A stretch of 64,000 nucleotides of DNA from Guillardia theta CCMP2712. Taxonomy: Eukaryota; Cryptophyceae; Pyrenomonadales; Geminigeraceae. A program made the position numbers and the translations under genes. Under the pieces are notes generated by a model. That model did no database searches. It had not been told where the DNA came from and worked only from the letters and a program-made list of their open reading frames with translations. Where the stretch lies: positions 269,298 through 333,297 of the forward strand of contig NW_005434636.1 of NCBI RefSeq assembly GCF_000315625.1, in the 5' to 3' direction. Positions 24,686-35,435 of the stretch are shown one piece after another. Position 1 is the stretch's first letter. Each line of letters begins with the position of its first letter.

Positions 24686-24754
24686 TCGACGAGGGGCGAG
24701 GCGGCGGGAAGGGAAGCCGGATGTACGATAGGACCAGACGAGGCTGATGGGTAT

Positions 24755-24874
24755 AGGAGAGGTGGAGGGGCTTCAGGCTTGTTGCAGTAGAGACGGGAAT
24801 GAAAATACTTGTATACAACATGCGAGAGAGGGGGGTCACGACATGATGAGAGAAGCTTTTCTCTGCAGCTTCTC
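24755..24874. repeat. 120-bp 3' block of the RWP-RK array, copy 3
   Basis: The third copy of the block at 21921 and 23577. Sequence identity ends sharply after CAGCTTCTCCAAG, which marks the edge of the duplicated unit. Confidence 0.85.
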
Positions 24875-25120
24875 CAAGGCGTCTCCTCGCAGCTGTGGAG
24901 AGCAAGTAAGCGGTTCAGGGTCGTGCACTCAGACTGGAACAGCAGGGAGGGGTAAAGGTCACCTGCTCTTTGAGGGTTCTGTAGATCACAGGAACAAGAT
25001 TCACTAGGACCTGGGTTGGGCAGCTATGTCAGTCGACGAGATTCAACAGTAACCGTCTACCGGCCCGTAGACGATCCCGGAGAACCCAAACACCCAGATA
25101 CCCGCGAAGACACTTAGACC

Positions 25121-28100
25121 TTAGGAGCAGGTCACGGATGAACCTTGCGAGGACAGGCAGGAAGTCCAATTCCTTGTCAAGTTCTCACCAGTGAAGTATG
25201 GCGGCACGCTTGTGTCCTGCGCTTTCATCTCCTTGTACCTTCGTCCATCATCACAGCTCTTCATGTGCTTGCCTACCACGTACATCCATGCCGGCGCAAA
25301 GAACCACACACAGACTTGGAGAATGAGATGCAGCATGGCAAGCTGAGTCAGACGCGTCAGGGTTCGATGAACACGAGCTCCACATTATCAGCTACCAACG
25401 GATAACCCTCAAGCCAAATCTGCATGGTTGCTGGCAAGAAGACTGGTATACGTGAAGATAATGGAGGAACGAGTGAGTTGCAATCAAGTACGAGAATGAT
25501 GTGCAGCTGTCATTCAAATAGCAGGAACCACGGACTCACCAATGAATGATGGAACTATCGGTACTACCGCCATCATTCCAGAGCAAAGGGCTGAAAGGAC
25601 TATCAGGCAACTCCTGAGAGAGCTAACAGACCTGGCAAGTAGACCATGATGAAAGAATTCGGAAGTAGATGGGAGACAATGTCTAAAGAGAGCCAAGACC
25701 AACCCTTCCCGTTTCAAGTCAAGTACCGGTTTCAACATCAGGAGGGAATACCACAAAGAAGCAGAAGAGCTTCACGCTTGCTTCGAGAACCTTCACAGTC
25801 CATCAGTGAAGAAACATGTTCAGCTCTGCCACTTTGGCCACGAGCGGCGAGGCACTTCTCTCTTGCTTTCTTCGCTTCTTTCCATCGGAACCCCCGGGAG
25901 CAGAAGGCATCAAGTCTCGGATAAATCGCTCCGGTTCCTGAATTTGATCAATGACTTAAGGGGTTTCGAAGTCTCTTACCTGATCCATCTGCAACATGTA
26001 GAAAACTACAACCAAAAAAATGCAAACACTGAAGACAAGCTCAAACTGTATAGCGGTCAAGAAAACAATCAACAGCGTGCAAAGCAATAAGATACCGTAG
26101 TTGTGACAAAAGATGAAGTAAAGGTTAATAAAACAATAGCAGCTTTGATTGTGAATCCAAATAATACTGACAATCATCGTCACAACGGGACTGAAAGGTG
26201 CTCTTGAACCAAGGGAAGTCAAATCGAGAACCTGAGGAAGCAGAGGATATGTAGTTGAGGCCAGAAACCAGATATCGCTGTTAAAAACGGAAAGAACACA
26301 GATCATCTCCTACTTACTAGAATCCGATACCATTTACCTGGAGGTATCGCACATCAATCCATGAGGTTACTGTGGTATAGATGTCCTTTGCTTGATGTTG
26401 GGACAACGAACGCAAGTTTCATGTATGATTTCATACCTGATATGTTTCAATGATTGTTGTCCAAAGTTCCTTGTTGCACTTTCATGAAGTGGATTGAAAT
26501 GAGAAGTGCAAAACCTTCAGATCGGCTTCTAAAGAGCTCAACGTCGCATTCCTCCTCAGAATTTTTGTTACTGTGTCGTGACACCTGACAATAGATGTAA
26601 TCTCCTGAGAACTGCCATGCAAACAAGGCCGGACTACCTTTGCACGAGCTCATCCCCTTTAGCCATGAGTGCCTTGTGTTGAGATGACTCTGTCTCGTTG
26701 GAAAATCTTCTCTCGAGCACGTTGTACAGTGAAGACAGCTGCAACAAGCATCACACCGAGCCATTTAAACGATCTAGAACCACCTCTTTCGAAGCTTCTG
26801 TTGCATTCAGACCACTTTGAGATACCTGTCGCAACAACCACCTAGACGCCAAGGTTGATCAGCAATGTACCACCTTTGCGCACAAACTGACTCCAGCAAG
26901 CTTTCTCTCAGTTCTCGTTCACTCCACTTGAACCAGTTCTTGTCCACGCTTAGCTCCCCAAGTGCCTCCTGAACAATGCAAGGCATGACAAGTCATGTTG
27001 ACGTCAAATTGAGACGACGCATGGTGATGTTGACCTTGAGAGCTCCTGAATGCTCAAGAATGTCCTGGGGATTCAAAATCGACACGACCGACGGAATTCT
27101 CCCTCCGATGGCGAATCGAAGGCCCTCCCTTTGCGAAACAACGTCAGTGATGTAAAAGGGGGATGATCAGAAAGGTTGTGGATCAAAGACCTCGGAGGAG
27201 ATCCGATGCGATATTGTGTGTCAAGGAGTTTCTCATTGCGAGAGAAGTACAGGTTTCCTGCACGATCAGCGGCGTCAACGACAGAGAAGACCACAAGACC
27301 GCAAGAACAAGAACAAGAGCGACCTGCGTCAACGTCATACAGGACACCTGATACAGCCGTTACTTGCTCCAACAGAAAACGAATGCAGCAGCACCGACTG
27401 TATCTCCAACCCCATAACTCCACATCCCACTGAAGTCAAAGGAAGCAAAACCGTCGTTGGTGCTGTACAAACTCCTTCAACTGTACAGCAGCATGCCCCT
27501 ATCCATTCCTTCACTGACCTGTGACCTTCACTGGTGTAGCTAAATCCTCCTCCTGCCCCCAGGACAATCGACGTAGCGTGATCAGCCCGTGCCAGACCGA
27601 TGCGTACGTCATTGCAGCTCTCTTCAATCTGATCCCTGGGGTCAGAGTAGACTGGCGTGCATGTGAATACCTTGAACTCGATGTAATGCTTCCCCTTCTC
27701 GCCTGCAGACTGCCAGTCACGACACGAGTGAAGGGTGCATGAGTTTACTTGGGAAGAAGATAGGATCGAGCAACGCTGTGCTTGGAGCCTTGCTACCGAA
27801 CCGGATGGATGTGCTGGAGGAAGGAGTCAGATTGTCACTGTTGCGCTTCTTCTATCACCCATTTTTCGTCACGTTGCTCATTGCATCCCAACTGACGATC
27901 TTTGGGGTCAAAAACGCCGCACAAGTCTCGGTCATGTTGTCGCATATCTGTCAAGTCAGGTCACTGCCGTAGAGATCGGACTCGTTTGCTCTCGCCTCAG
28001 GGGATCTCAAAATGGCGGTCCCGAACCGGCCCAGAATGCTGCACGAGATTTCATTGAGAGAGTAACGGAAGAGCAGCATTGCAACAACCTCGATCGGCCC

Positions 28101-29409
28101 TTGTTGAGACTTTCGCTCAGGATTTCAATCATCTGAAACAGCTCGTAGAGCACGGAGGCGCAGACCCAGAGGGATACAGTGAAGGAGACAAAGCAAGCAA
28201 AAGCGATGATGATGACGGCAAGAATGACTCTCCTCTTGCGCCTGATTGTTGATCGTGTAAACAAAATCGAACAGAGAGAGAGAGCGCGCAAACAAACCGA
28301 GAGAGGGGAATTCGAAAAATTGACATCTGCGTCCATTCACGTACGGAGAGCTGCACCAAACAATGAGATTGAATGCTTCGACAAGACAAGGATAGAAAGA
28401 CTGACAGACCTTGAAAGGAACAATCCTGCATATGATGCTGCTGCATATCGGGATGGCGATGTTGAATCCAAGGACGATAAGGGGATGGACGAGGAAGAGG
28501 AGCGAGAAAAAGAGAATCCCTGAACCACAAGTCACCCTAGAGTCAAAGTCAGTGATTGCAACGAGCACCTGGTCCCCATCCGAGCCATTCCACAGGCCTA
28601 CTGATCGCAACCCAAATCGCACACGCTGCAGGAAGTCAACAGCAGGTTCGGATACCGCGAGCAAGAGAACCTAGGACAAGACAGCCGGTGAGAGCATCTC
28701 CAGTGATCTTCTCAAGAGCACTGTTGTTCATCACTGTCTTAATGTTTCCATCTCAGAGTGTCGCATCCAACCTCCTTGAAAAGTCGAAGGACAGCAGTGA
28801 CTCGGGCATCTTCAGCAGCCCTTTGCTGATCCTCCACACGATCAGAAGCAGGAACCTCTCTCTTTCTATCTCCTTTAATAGCTGTCCAGATGTCAACAAC
28901 AGCCATCAATCTCATGCGAAAACCTTGTTCTGCCATCTTCGCAGAGGAATGCTGCACAATACTGTACACCAGCCAAACGTCAGAAGCGGAAGTTGCTTTC
29001 GAGAACAGAATACCTGCCCAGGTGATGGGGGTGAAATAGACAGAAAGCAAGAGGTAATTGAAATAAACCTGTACATAGACAATGTCACGATCACTCATGA
29101 CCAGGACAGAAAGATCTCAAAAGAGAGGCATTACAACGGCCCACAAGATTGCTGCTGCACTCAAGAATACAGTAGTGTAGAAAGCCTGGCATGTTCCATC
29201 AAGATTATCCTCCACTCTGTTGGGAATCATCTGTAGCATGACAGCACCTGCTTGTATGCGAGCTCTTCTATCTGATCTGAGAGAAATGATTCAGTCATCA
29301 AAGCTACACCCCTGCTTTCCTGACCTCCTTTGTTATTCGCAAACACGCTCATGTCAAGCTCGGATTCTTCCTCGTCGAAGATTCGCTGACGAGCTGTGAA
29401 AGGAGACAA
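25121..29409 (-). CDS. Multi-pass membrane protein, unidentified (composite, boundaries uncertain)
   Basis: Many minus-strand exons encode hydrophobic helices. The N-terminal side (from about 29400) gives DEEESELDMSVFANN, then GTCQAFYTTVFLSAAAILWAV joined through a 66-nt intron to VYFNYLLLSVYF. Then follow KMAEQGFRMRLMAVVDIW, VSEPAVDFLQRVRFGLRSVG, GILFFSLLFLVHPLIVLGF, and KRRVILAVIIIAFACFVSF. A Cys-rich luminal-looking part has CDNMTETCAAFL with an NVTK glycosylation site. Near 26.2-26.0 kb come helices such as LYFIFCHNYGILLLCTLL and VFSVCIFLVVVFYML. The order of hydrophobic and polar segments suits a transporter, receptor or channel, but I recognise no family. More than one gene may be merged here. 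Confidence 0.45.
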
Positions 29410-29807
29410 GCTCTGAGTCCTTCGAGCTCGTCAGCCATCTCGCGGCCAGCAAGACGGGGAGAACCTCTCAGGTCGAACGTCCACAGGAGTGTAACTCTGC
29501 TTCATAACGTGCCTTTGTTGCCCTTGCAGCAAGATCAGCGACGATGTCGAGGCCTCTAGGCTTGATGGCGACTGTCTGCTGCACTCCATCATCAACAAAC
29601 TACCCCGTCTCGTACCCTCCTCCTCATCGCTCTACCTCTCGCCGATGCACGATGCGCCTTTTCCCGCATGTTTGTATCGATTGTTTTTCCCTGTAGGTCT
29701 ACGGCACACCATGGCCTTTCCATACTAGTACGGCTACTAGAACATTTCAAACCTATAACCCCTTACCCCTCGGATACATGCCTCGCCACATCCCCATACT
29801 TGAGAGT

Positions 29808-29821
29808 CTTTACTCAAAGTT
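29808..29821. repeat. Motif CTTTACTCAAAGTT
   Basis: The fourth copy of the 14-mer. As at 10.8 kb, a GC-rich island follows within about 60 bp. Confidence 0.75.
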
Positions 29822-29879
29822 GAGAGAGTAGTGACCAGTCCAGTCAGGTCAGTCAGGTGACCAGTAGTGTGACCATATG

Positions 29880-30040
29880 ACTGACGGGCCCGGGGTTCCC
29901 GGCGGCGGGCCGGACCGGCGGGATGATCGGACTCGAACTAGACTCTGAGCTGAGGACTCAGGCTCATAGACTGAGCGTCAAGAAGTACAAATCAGTACGG
30001 GCCTCGTACTGAAGTACCTACGGTACTGTGTACTAGTCAC
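29880..30040. repeat. GC-rich palindromic island
   Basis: GGGCCCGGGG, CGGGCCGGACCGGCGGG and GATGATCGGACTCG words, then GTACTGAAGTACC and CGGTACTGTGTAC. It shares GATCGGAC with the 2.2-kb island and GTACTGA-type words with the 46.35-kb island. Confidence 0.55.
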
Positions 30041-30092
30041 CGACTTCAAGTATCTTTGCTATGGGTAGATCACGGCGAGCCTCTATCAGTGA

Positions 30093-31505
30093 CTATCGAT
30101 AATTCATCCCTGACTTTGGAGCGAATGGTTCAAGAAAGCGTCGAAGACAAACCCATTGATGGCTCGGGGCACCTGCATTGGTGGTCATGCCATGCAAACA
30201 GCAGCGAGGGAGGACGACGTAGGACATGAACCCGGAGGCTTCGGGGAACTTGGCAAGGACCTTAGTGAACTCCGTGACCCGAGCGCATGCTCTCACTCTC
30301 TCCTGCATGCTTCGCCGGTGCCTGCAGAGCGAGTGAACTAAACGCTCAGAGTGAGGAGAAGTTTCACACGTTTCAAACGCAGCGGTATGATCGCCCTTGC
30401 TCTGGGCGAGGGCGTCGGCAAGCTTGACGGCGCTCTCGATGCTGAGCGCAGCACCCTGACGTGATGAGTCACAATTCCTTGTTCAAGCATCCTCACCACA
30501 ACCTGAGCCAGGTTCGGGGAGAGAGGATGGCACGCGTCTCCCAGGAGCACAGCTCTGCCAGAGGACCAGGAGGACAGCGGTCGGGTAAGCTCGTGAACAG
30601 GCTCCCAAAGGATGGCGCCGGACTTACATCCACCTGGTAGGAGACATCAGTCAGCAGATCCTGACAGGGCAGGGGCAAGGAAGCAGATCACCTTGCTTGA
30701 TGCTTGATCTCAAGATCGATGGCACGGGCTCGTGCCAGGAGGACAGCTGCTCTAGAACCTCCACTGGCACGTCCGCCGGCCCCTCCCTGTCTCCGTGGAC
30801 TGTGATGAACCAGAACAATCTGTCCCCCTTCAAGGGAACCATGGCGATGCGCAAAGGACTCCCCTGCAACAGGAGGATCAGACTCTCCTTCCTTCTCCCT
30901 GGGCTCCTCACCGTTGCCTTGAGACGCCCCAGCGTTTCAAAGGCAAGACTGCCCAGAGGCCGATCAACGATATTGCTGTAGCAAGTTTTGCCGGTGAAGG
31001 CCATCTTCGAATCTGGGAACACCAACCTCCTCACAGTCGAGAAGCAACCATCTGCACCAATCAGGATGTTCCCTTCCTCCTCCGTCCCATCTCGGAAACG
31101 CACTTTGACCTTGTTCGAGGCTTGCTCCATGTGTTCCAAATCTTTGTTCCACCCAATGTCAAGCCTTGCTGCTCCTTCCCCAGCAAGGGCCTTCAGCAAG
31201 TGCGACTGCTGGATGCACGCCACCCTTCTTCCATTCTTTTCCGATGATCTGCATGACGACAACCATGTTCCCCGCACATCACGGTAGGAAGCTGGCTTGG
31301 TAAAGAATGCTTGCTGTCTCAAGAACTCCCCCAGCCCAACCTCTACCAGACACTTCTGACTCACGTCCCACAGTCCAAGCCCTCGATCCTGTCGAGCTTC
31401 GGGCCCAGCGGCTCGCTCGAACACCTTGACATCGATTCCCCTCAGAGCAAGAGCTCGAGAAATCGTGAGGCCAGCAACACCCCCTCCAACAACAAGCGCT
31501 CTCAT
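30093..31505 (-). CDS. FAD-dependent class A monooxygenase
   Basis: Flavoprotein hydroxylase of the salicylate hydroxylase / zeaxanthin epoxidase-like superfamily. The first exon (31505 down to about 30685) holds the Rossmann FAD site VVGGGVAGLTISRALALRG, the QQSHLLKAL segment and GADGCFSTVRR (the DG motif). A 58-nt intron leads to PVHELTRPLSSW and GRAVLLGDACHPLSPNLAQ, the second FAD motif (GD), continuing after a 47-nt intron as GAALSIESAVKLADAL. The C-terminal exons (QERVRACARVTEFTKV) fit the family's end. It is about 390 aa, normal for single-domain members. There is no targeting sequence before MRALVVGG, so a cytosolic location is likely. The substrate is unknown; it lacks the FHA domain of zeaxanthin epoxidase. 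Confidence 0.87.
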
Positions 31506-31744
31506 GCCTGAGATCTCAGCCCTTGAGGTTCAGTTTCCCGTCCTCTTCACAAGCAGAGTGACACTGCCCTCCTCCTCCCCTGCCATGCGGGTTCTGGAAA
31601 ATTTCGGGCGATGACCCACGACCGGGGTGGGATCAGAGTGGGGATGGGGGTACCAGAATTAGATACAAGGGGGAGGCCGTGAAAGGAGCCGGACAAGGAG
31701 AAGGAGCAGAACAGACGAGGAGACAAGAGGTGAAGGATACAACC

Positions 31745-33775
31745 ATGGCTTCCTCCATAGCGATGTTTCTCCTCCTCTTGTCACTCTATCACGTTCCTTC
31801 GTGCTGTTTCAGCCCGTCGCCCCTCCCCATCGTCGGGCAACGGCGGATCCTTAGCTCTGTCGCTCCTTCTCCCAGAGCCGGATCTCTCTTTCTTCATGGC
31901 CTGCGCATGTCTGAGGCCCCGCATCGACCGAGACGGTTCATAGGCTCTAGGAGACTGCATCAAATCAAGAACGATATCGCGCACAACCCGTCCAAGTGGA
32001 AGGACCACAAGAAGCTGTTGGGCTCTCGAAGGCTGGGGTACGCCTACCACACCTGGAGGGGAGCCGTCAACCTTTCCATGCCCATAGAGATCATTGCAGC
32101 ACCAACACAACAGCACCAATACAACCACCATGACGTGAAGATCAAGAAGAAAGAATCCGCAACCTCCTCGTTCGATGAGCCTCAAGGAGCGACAGACTCG
32201 GTAGAGAAGAGCATCGAGATCGAGGCCGGGATAGAGCAGTGCTACCGCGTGGCTTGCGGCTTCGAGGACTACCCCAAGTGGGCGGGGTCGGTACAGCACG
32301 TGAAGGTGCTGGAGGAGGAGGCTCCGGGGCTTGGCAGGCGGGTGGAGTACGCGATAGGAGCCTTCGGTCAGCGGCTCGAGTACACGCTGGAGTACGCACA
32401 TGAAGCACCGGAGCGGGTGCAGTGGCGGGCAGTAGACGGGAGCGTGAAGCTGCTGGTAGGCAGCTACCGCTTCGAGGCGCTGGGGGAGGGCAGGACGCGA
32501 GTCACGTACAAGCTCGCCATCGACCCAGGCTTCCCGGTACCGGGGCTCCTGAAGCAGGCGAGCACGAAGCTGATCGTGAGCACGGCACTCAACGAGCTCA
32601 AGCGCTACACTGAGCTGCCAAGCACGCGAGCAGCACTAGAGGCAGCACAGCCCGCATGGAGGGAAGCGGCCAAGACGGAGGAGGAGCCGGTCAAGACCGA
32701 GGCCAAGTCAGCAGAGGCGAAGCTGCACAGGCAGGACACCGCGACGCTTGAGGCAGCAGCTACAGACTCGGTAGAGAAGAGCATCGAGATCGAGGCCGGG
32801 ATAGAGCAGTGCTACCGGGTGGCTTGCGGCTTCGAGGACTACCCCAAGTGGGCGGGGTCGGTACAGCACGTGAAGGTGCTGGAGGAGGAGGCTCCGGGGC
32901 TTGGCAGGCGGGTGGAGTACGCGATAGGAGCCTTCGGTCAGCGGCTCGAGTACACGCTGGAGTACGCACACGAAGCACCGGAGCGGGTGCGGTGGCGGGC
33001 AGTAGACGGGAGCGTGAAGCTGCTGGTAGGCAGCTACCGCTTCGAGGCGCTGGGGGAGGGCAGGACGCGAGTCACGTACAAGCTCGCCATCGACCCAGGC
33101 TTCCCGGTACCGGGGCTCCTGAAGCAGGCGAGCACGAAGCTGATCGTGAGCACGGCACTCAACGAGCTCAAGCGCTACACTGAGCTGCCAAGCACGCGAG
33201 CAGCACTAGAGGCAGCACAGCCCGCATGGAGGGAAGCGGCCAAGACGGAGGAGGAGCCGGTCAAGACCGAGGCCAAGTCAGCAGAGGCGAAGCTGCACAG
33301 GCAGGACACCACGACGCTTGAGGCAGCAGCTACAGACTCGGTAGAGAAGAGCATCGAGATCGAGGCCGGGATAGAGCAGTGCTACCGGGTGGCTTGCGGC
33401 TTCGAGGACTACCCCAAGTGGGCGGGGTCGGTACAGCACGTGAAGGTGCTGGAGGAGGAGGCTCCGGGGCTTGGCAGGCGGGTGGAGTACGCGATAGGAG
33501 CCTTCGGTCAGCGGCTCGAGTACACGCTGGAGTACGCACACGAGGCACCGGAGCGGGTGCGGTGGCGGGCAGTAGACGGGAGCGTGAAGCTGCTGGTAGG
33601 CAGCTACCGCTTCGAGGCGCTGGGGGAGGGCAGGACGCGAGTCACGTACAAGCTCGCCATCGACCCAGGCTTCCCGGTACCGGGGCTCCTGAAGCAGGCG
33701 AGCACGAAGCTGATCGTGAGCACGGCACTCAACGAGCTGAAGAAGTATGTGGAGAGAAGTCAAGTTTCCACTTAG
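31745..33775 (+). CDS. Plastid-targeted protein with three near-identical SRPBCC/polyketide-cyclase-like domains
   Basis: A single open frame of 676 aa from ATG 31745 (ACCATGG context). The signal peptide ASSIAMFLLLLSLYHVPSCC is followed by Phe (FSPSPLP) and a basic transit region, so import into the plastid is expected. After about 145 residues come three copies of a roughly 140-aa domain (SIEIEAGIEQCYRVACGFED, PKWAGSVQHVKVLEEE, APERVQWRAVDGSVKLL, TRVTYKLAIDPGFPVPGLL), the START/COQ10-like helix-grip fold that binds hydrophobic ligands. Copies are joined by an Ala/Glu/Lys-rich linker (EAAQPAWREAAKTEEE). The last copy ends LKKYVERSQVST. Single-domain relatives in cyanobacteria and plants bind or move lipids, quinones or pigments; the ligand here is unknown. 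Confidence 0.88.
   Translation: MASSIAMFLLLLSLYHVPSCCFSPSPLPIVGQRRILSSVAPSPRAGSLFLHGLRMSEAPHRPRRFIGSRRLHQIKNDIAHNPSKWKDHKKLLGSRRLGYAYHTWRGAVNLSMPIEIIAAPTQQHQYNHHDVKIKKKESATSSFDEPQGATDSVEKSIEIEAGIEQCYRVACGFEDYPKWAGSVQHVKVLEEEAPGLGRRVEYAIGAFGQRLEYTLEYAHEAPERVQWRAVDGSVKLLVGSYRFEALGEGRTRVTYKLAIDPGFPVPGLLKQASTKLIVSTALNELKRYTELPSTRAALEAAQPAWREAAKTEEEPVKTEAKSAEAKLHRQDTATLEAAATDSVEKSIEIEAGIEQCYRVACGFEDYPKWAGSVQHVKVLEEEAPGLGRRVEYAIGAFGQRLEYTLEYAHEAPERVRWRAVDGSVKLLVGSYRFEALGEGRTRVTYKLAIDPGFPVPGLLKQASTKLIVSTALNELKRYTELPSTRAALEAAQPAWREAAKTEEEPVKTEAKSAEAKLHRQDTTTLEAAATDSVEKSIEIEAGIEQCYRVACGFEDYPKWAGSVQHVKVLEEEAPGLGRRVEYAIGAFGQRLEYTLEYAHEAPERVRWRAVDGSVKLLVGSYRFEALGEGRTRVTYKLAIDPGFPVPGLLKQASTKLIVSTALNELKKYVERSQVST
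32188..33770 (+). repeat. 570-bp in-frame tandem repeat (2.8 units)
   Basis: Units start at about 32188, 32758 and 33328, a constant 570-bp step. Units differ at only a few positions (for example CGCGTGG/CGGGTGG, CAGTGG/CGGTGG and GAAGCACC/GAGGCACC). The linker is part of the unit. The third unit stops short of the linker. Confidence 0.92.
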
Positions 33776-34031
33776 ATTCATATAGCATTTTCCCTTGTTT
33801 CAATCTGCACTGATATCTTGTTACTCCAAACCGATTTCTCCTGCGCGTGCCGTACTTTCCAAACATTCAAGCGGAAGCTTATACTTTAAGAGAACATTGT
33901 TGTTTTTTTGTTGAGCTTCGAAAGTGAAAGCTAATGCTGAACGTGCTGATGGTTTCATCAACACGCATACAAATGGATATCTTCATTCAAGGCATGACAT
34001 GGGCGTTTGCTACAGAAACCAATCGTCATCG

Positions 34032-35435
34032 CTATCTCACTTCCACTTGTCTAATTTCCTGATGGACGCTGATAACGCTCGAGAGCATGCGCTGTAATGG
34101 CGCAGCCTGCCGATTGCCGTCTGCTGCCGGGTCAAGCTTGCGAAAAAGTTGCGCCATCTCCTGCCCGATGTACTCGGCAAAGACCTGAGATGATGACGAA
34201 TGAGCAAGAGCGCGTGCTCACAAGGTAGACGGACTCAAACAAGAGAGGATGGGGATGTACCTTGTAACCTTCCTCGTTGGGATGAACACCGTCTCCTGCA
34301 ACGATCTCTCCGCATCTTTCCTTTGCTTTCCTCCAAATCTCGATTGCAGGTTTCGGGATAAAATGGATCCAAGGCTGCTGTGTCGCCATGCATCTCTTTT
34401 CTTCGTCAAAAATCTGCGAAAGGCGAACTGCAGCCTGTCGAGGCGTTCAGTTCTCTTCAACAAACATGAATTTAGCCAGATTTACCGTCTTCAACGGCTC
34501 TGGTAATCTAGTTTCTTCCAGCGGGATAGCCGGCAAAAAAATGATACACTCTTCCCCCACCTTACAAGGGTTCAATGAAAGCATACACTGTAGCGCAACC
34601 ATACCTGTGCCTTGAGATCAGCAATGAAATTGTGAAGATCCTGCTTGAAAACTTTCGAGGTCCTTCCCTGAAGATCGAGTACAGAAGTAAGTGCAAGAAC
34701 AGCTCATAACAACTCCGACTTGTGAAGAAACTCACCATGAAGATTCGTTTCAGATCGTTCAACCCGCACAGAACAACGACGGCATCAACCTTCACTTGTG
34801 GTTGCTTCGACAACTGGGCATCTGCCATTGACCTAGTCGTTGCAACAGGAGAGCCATCCTGCTGAACGACCATGCTTGCATGCAAACCAGAAGTCTGTGC
34901 AGTGCTGTGCAGTGCGTCTTCTTGCTCGCTCTGGAACTTCTTGACTGTCTCGAGAACATTCTTGTGAATCGTTCTTACATCCCCACCATTCACTCCCAGA
35001 GCCTTCCACGAAACATCCACCTAGGTTCAGAGCTGTCAGGGCAGGAGTCACCATGGACATGCTCATGCATACCTTGAGGAGGTTGGCCAGCCTCTTACAG
35101 ATGATCTGGGGCATCACCGGAGCTTCCTTGCAGCCAATACCAACAACCAGGGAATCGCCTATGATGAGAACATTCCTCCGCCTGGTCGAGACTTCTCTCG
35201 TGCTTCTTAGCCTTTCGACCAGCGACTGTTCCTCAGAAAATGACGAGTGCTGGTCTGCATTGCTCTCCTGCCAGAGCTCCACCCCATGGGTTGCCCCACC
35301 CGAAGGCCGCGGTAAAGGTACGTAGGTAGATTGTAGATACGCTGTCTGTGCGCATACCAGGCCACCTGCACCTGCTACAACACTTGCCAGCCGCTTCGGG
35401 GTTACAAACTTCAGAGTCCTCCAAGACAGAGACAT
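34032..35435 (-). CDS. SGNH/GDSL hydrolase, membrane-anchored
   Basis: An esterase/lipase-type enzyme with all the main SGNH blocks. Starting at ATG 35433-35435, the N-terminus (LASVVAGAGGLVCAQTAYL) is a probable signal anchor. Block I is NVLIIGDSLVVGIG with the nucleophile Ser. Block III is VVVLCGLND with the oxyanion Asn. Block V is GDGVHPNEEGYK with the catalytic Asp-x2-His. Between them lie SWKALGVNGGDVRTI, FIADLKAQ, FLPAIPLEETRLPEPL and HFIPKPAIEIWRKA. The end is VFAEYIGQEMAQLF, with the stop at 34032-34034. Several short introns interrupt it. It probably acts on an ester of a lipid or carbohydrate in the secretory system or at a membrane; the substrate cannot be read from sequence. Confidence 0.85.

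Larger units (their letters stand above)
29410..30092. other. Spacer with 14-mer motif and GC-rich island
   Basis: No gene is seen. It contains CTTTACTCAAAGTT at 29808-29821, tandem GTCAGGTGACCAGT-like words at 29832-29880, and a GC-rich island from 29883 followed by palindromic GTAC-rich DNA to about 30040. TACCCC-type strings occur at 29756-29772. Confidence 0.5.

Noticed and set aside
28556-29236. 226-codon plus-strand open frame in the membrane-protein region
   Set aside because: Its composition is unremarkable and it has no domain. The opposite strand gives hydrophobic helices that join in phase through a 66-nt GT-AG intron, which is stronger evidence of coding.
30560-30680. Apparent 26-32-nt intron in the FAD monooxygenase
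   Set aside because: A 58-nt intron ending at the next AG gives IKQ-GGCKSGAILWEPVHEL in frame, so no ultra-short intron is needed. Similar cases in the plastid two-repeat gene and PEX2 resolved to 44-61 nt.
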